Below are positions 61,901-64,000 of a DNA stretch of 64,000 bases, one piece after another. Position numbers and translations under genes: made by a program. The notes below the pieces were generated by a model. That model saw only the letters and a program-made list of their open reading frames with translations, ran no database searches and had not been told where the DNA came from. Each line of letters begins with the position of its first letter. The stretch's first letter is position 1. The DNA comes from Monosporascus cannonballus (lineage: Eukaryota > Ascomycota > Sordariomycetes > Xylariales). The DNA is taken from NCBI GenBank assembly GCA_004154925.1, contig QJNS01000111.1:62001-126000 (forward strand), read 5' to 3'.

Positions 61901-63479
61901 TAGATAATAAAGCAAAAAAAAAATTAGATCGATTTTTTTCCTTATTAGAATTTATTATTATTATTACGATCATCCAGATTTAAAATATTATTTTACGATA
62001 CGAAAAATGATTTATATGTTAAAATTTTAAAGTTAAACTTTATAAGTAATATATAGGATTAACGGCTTTTAAAATAGGTATAGATTTAAAATACCTTTAT
62101 TATTTCAATATATAAAAATGCGGGATATACGATAAATACAGTTATTTGTGGCCAGATGCCAGTAATTACAGATAATGATCTTTAATATCCTGTAAGATTT
62201 TTAAATATATTATATATTTTAATAAGCCTTGAATGGAATTTTAAAATTTATTATTTTTTTTTAATTTATTACGGCAATAATTACTTTATTTGTATGTGCA
62301 TTAAAGATAATTATGATTTTTGGCTGGCATAGGATATCGAAACGTTTCCGAAATTAAATAACGAATATAAATATGAAAATTTTTGATACGTAAAATGCCT
62401 TAAGTTTTATAATTTACATTCCGAATTAAAACAAAGATAAAAATTTATATTATAAGGGTAATTATGTTATTTAAGAATGTTTTATATTTAATACGAATGC
62501 TTAAATATATACGTAATTTTCGGGAAGTTTATATTTTTAATTGTATAACCTGGAAGATATGAGATTAAAGTATATATTAAACGAAAACCGGTATTTTTAA
62601 AAGTTAGTTGAATTAATATTGTAATATAAGTTTATAGATAATTATTGTATTAAATATATTATAAAAATTTTCGAAAATAGAAACTTGTTTTTGTAATTAA
62701 AATATGTCGATTAAAAAAATTAAAAGCTTTTTAAATTAAAATATAAAAAAATTACCGTTATAATACTTTACGTAAAGTAAGAAAAAAATACATAGTTAAA
62801 TTAAGATTTTTATTAAATACAAAAATAAAACATTTCAGGCCATAATCGATTAAAAAATAATAAGTTATGTTATTTTTTTAATCAAAGCAGCCAAATATTA
62901 AAGAAAATTGAAAATATAAATTAAAATTTTATAAAATTATTTATAGTAATTAAAAGTTTATTTAAGTGCGAAAATAAATTAATATTCCGAAAAATGGAAA
63001 AGATTTTCGTTTAAATTTAAAGATATTAATAATAATTTTCGTTAGATATAACGGATATCTTAGGATATAATATTGTCCTGTAAATACTTTGGTTTTATTT
63101 TATTAATATATGAATTAACTGGAAAAATTACAGGTTTTTTTGAGATTATAAAAAAGTACTTAAAAATAATTATCGGGATATTTGTTACGTAATTAAACAT
63201 GTTTAAGTTTGGGATTAAATTAATATAATATCTTTGGAATATTATAAGTTTAAAAAATTGGTTAAAAATAAAAGATATTATAAATTAATATTGTATAAAT
63301 AAAATAATTATGGAAAATTTATTATAGAAATATATTATTTTAGATTTATAAAACTTAATATGTAAATTTTAAAAACTTTAATACGTTATAAAAACGCATA
63401 TATCCAAATTTGAAAAAAGTTGTATTTAATTTTTTAAACCTTTAATGATTTACCAAATATTTATAGGACTTAAATTTAA

Positions 63480-63660
63480 AGTTGGCAAGTAAAATATTAA
63501 TTAAAATACAAATCTTCGTTATTAAGGTATAGTTAATTATAAATGATAATAACGATATTATTATTAAAAAATGTATATTTTAAATTTTTGTAAATATTTT
63601 AAAACAATATTTTATTTTCGTAATAATTATTATTATATTCGAATAGTTAAAGGGAAAATT
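63480..63660 (+). pseudogene. gypsy-5 RT start relic
   Basis: TTAATTATAAATGATAATAACG near 63533-63555, followed by ATATTATTATTAAA, aligns with the RT segment of gypsy-1 at 1142-1175. The YxDD box is missing, either lost at the junction with gypsy-6 or never captured. Confidence 0.45.
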
Positions 63661-63709
63661 TTGGAAAATTATTTTTCGAATAATATACCGATATATTAAT
63701 ATATTTTGC

Positions 63710-64000
63710 GTTGCATATTTATAGTAATAAGCTTATTAACGGTTTTTATTGTTACTTTTACAGCCTTTTTTGGAACCCCCTTTTTATTTTTTATATGTTA
63801 TTATTTTATAAATGACTTTTTTAAAATTCTTGTTCGAATTTATTAAAGCGTTTTTATATTTTTATATATGACGTATTAAGTTATTAGATTTATTTTTGTT
63901 GTCGGCGTACCTGTTAGTTTAATATACGTAGTTATTATTTATTCTGTTTTAGCTGTTTCTTTATTATATAACTTGTTTCCTTTTTTGTTGTAATTCGTTT
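63710..64000 (-). mobile_element. gypsy-6, gag-protease region, truncated by window end
   Basis: The reverse complement aligns with gypsy-1 positions about 85-315: ACGCCGACAACA, then TTCGAACAAGAATTTTAAAA, then AAAAAGGCTGTAAA, in matching order. It is therefore the gag C-terminal/protease approach of another copy on the minus strand. The left edge near 63710 meets gypsy-5; the rest lies outside the window. Confidence 0.7.

Larger units (their letters stand above)
61030..63660 (+). mobile_element. gypsy-5, gag to early RT (plus strand)
   Basis: This is a plus-strand Ty3/gypsy element whose gag differs from gypsy-2 but belongs to the same broad type. Gag starts at 61030. Protease cannot be pinned. 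RT begins near 63520, where bases match the V-N-Y / N-D-I-I-I-K part of gypsy-1 at 1140-1180. It is cut near 63660-63710 by gypsy-6 in opposite orientation. It is RIP-degraded throughout. Confidence 0.7.

Noticed and set aside
1..64000. CRISPR arrays, rRNA and tRNA genes
   Set aside because: No regularly spaced direct repeats of suitable form, no rRNA-like conserved blocks and no tRNA-like B-box/cloverleaf context; the organism type also argues against CRISPR.

Overview
The window looks like nuclear heterochromatin from a filamentous ascomycete (Pezizomycotina-type fungus). It is a very AT-rich block built from transposable elements wrecked by repeat-induced point mutation (RIP). Three signs support this. 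TpA is everywhere, CpA/TpG are scarce and CpG often survives. Most in-frame stops in recognisable retrotransposon frames are TAA/TAG where the family has Gln (CAA/CAG to TAA/TAG). Two copies of one repeat differ almost only by transitions. I see no intact host gene, tRNA, rRNA or CRISPR array. No open frame exceeds about 130 codons, and the long ones are mostly chance or relics. The species cannot be named from this sequence.

Layout. 1-4633 (+): a Ty3/gypsy chromovirus, cut by the window start, with protease, RT, RNase H, integrase and chromodomain in order, an antisense relict gene with a Zn2Cys6-like motif, and a 3' LTR. It was inserted into the integrase of a second, minus-strand gypsy of the same family. 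That second gypsy is split into three pieces (4634-6669, 17459-18618, 29326-30368, 5' LTR from 30369) by two direct-orientation copies of a large TIR DNA transposon: copy A 6670-17450 (10,781 bp) and copy B 18619-29317 (10,699 bp). Each copy has its own perfect 8-bp target duplication, TCGTTATG for A and ATTTTGGT for B. Removing A rejoins the protease region base for base; removing B rebuilds a gag CCHC zinc knuckle. This transposon family is the main discovery candidate in the window.

30770-64000 is an older, more heterogeneous graveyard. It holds a plus-strand gypsy piece (36025-36960), a minus-strand gypsy with its 5' LTR (37100-about 40300), a plus-strand gypsy with a readable gag (61030-about 63660) and the start of another minus-strand gypsy (about 63710-64000). 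It also holds a dispersed 60-bp repeat that forms the inverted ends of a 1.28-kb element (51219-52500), several unidentified relict frames (46137-46367, 48300-48770, about 58480-57100) and small islands of more normal base composition, some with TATA-like boxes that may be LTR cores.

Order of events inferred from nesting: the minus-strand gypsy landed first; the two 10.7-kb elements and the plus-strand gypsy then inserted into it; RIP mutated the stack, leaving the element ends and some LTR stretches less damaged than the interiors. The region could be an AT isochore, subtelomeric or centromeric heterochromatin; the sequence alone does not decide.
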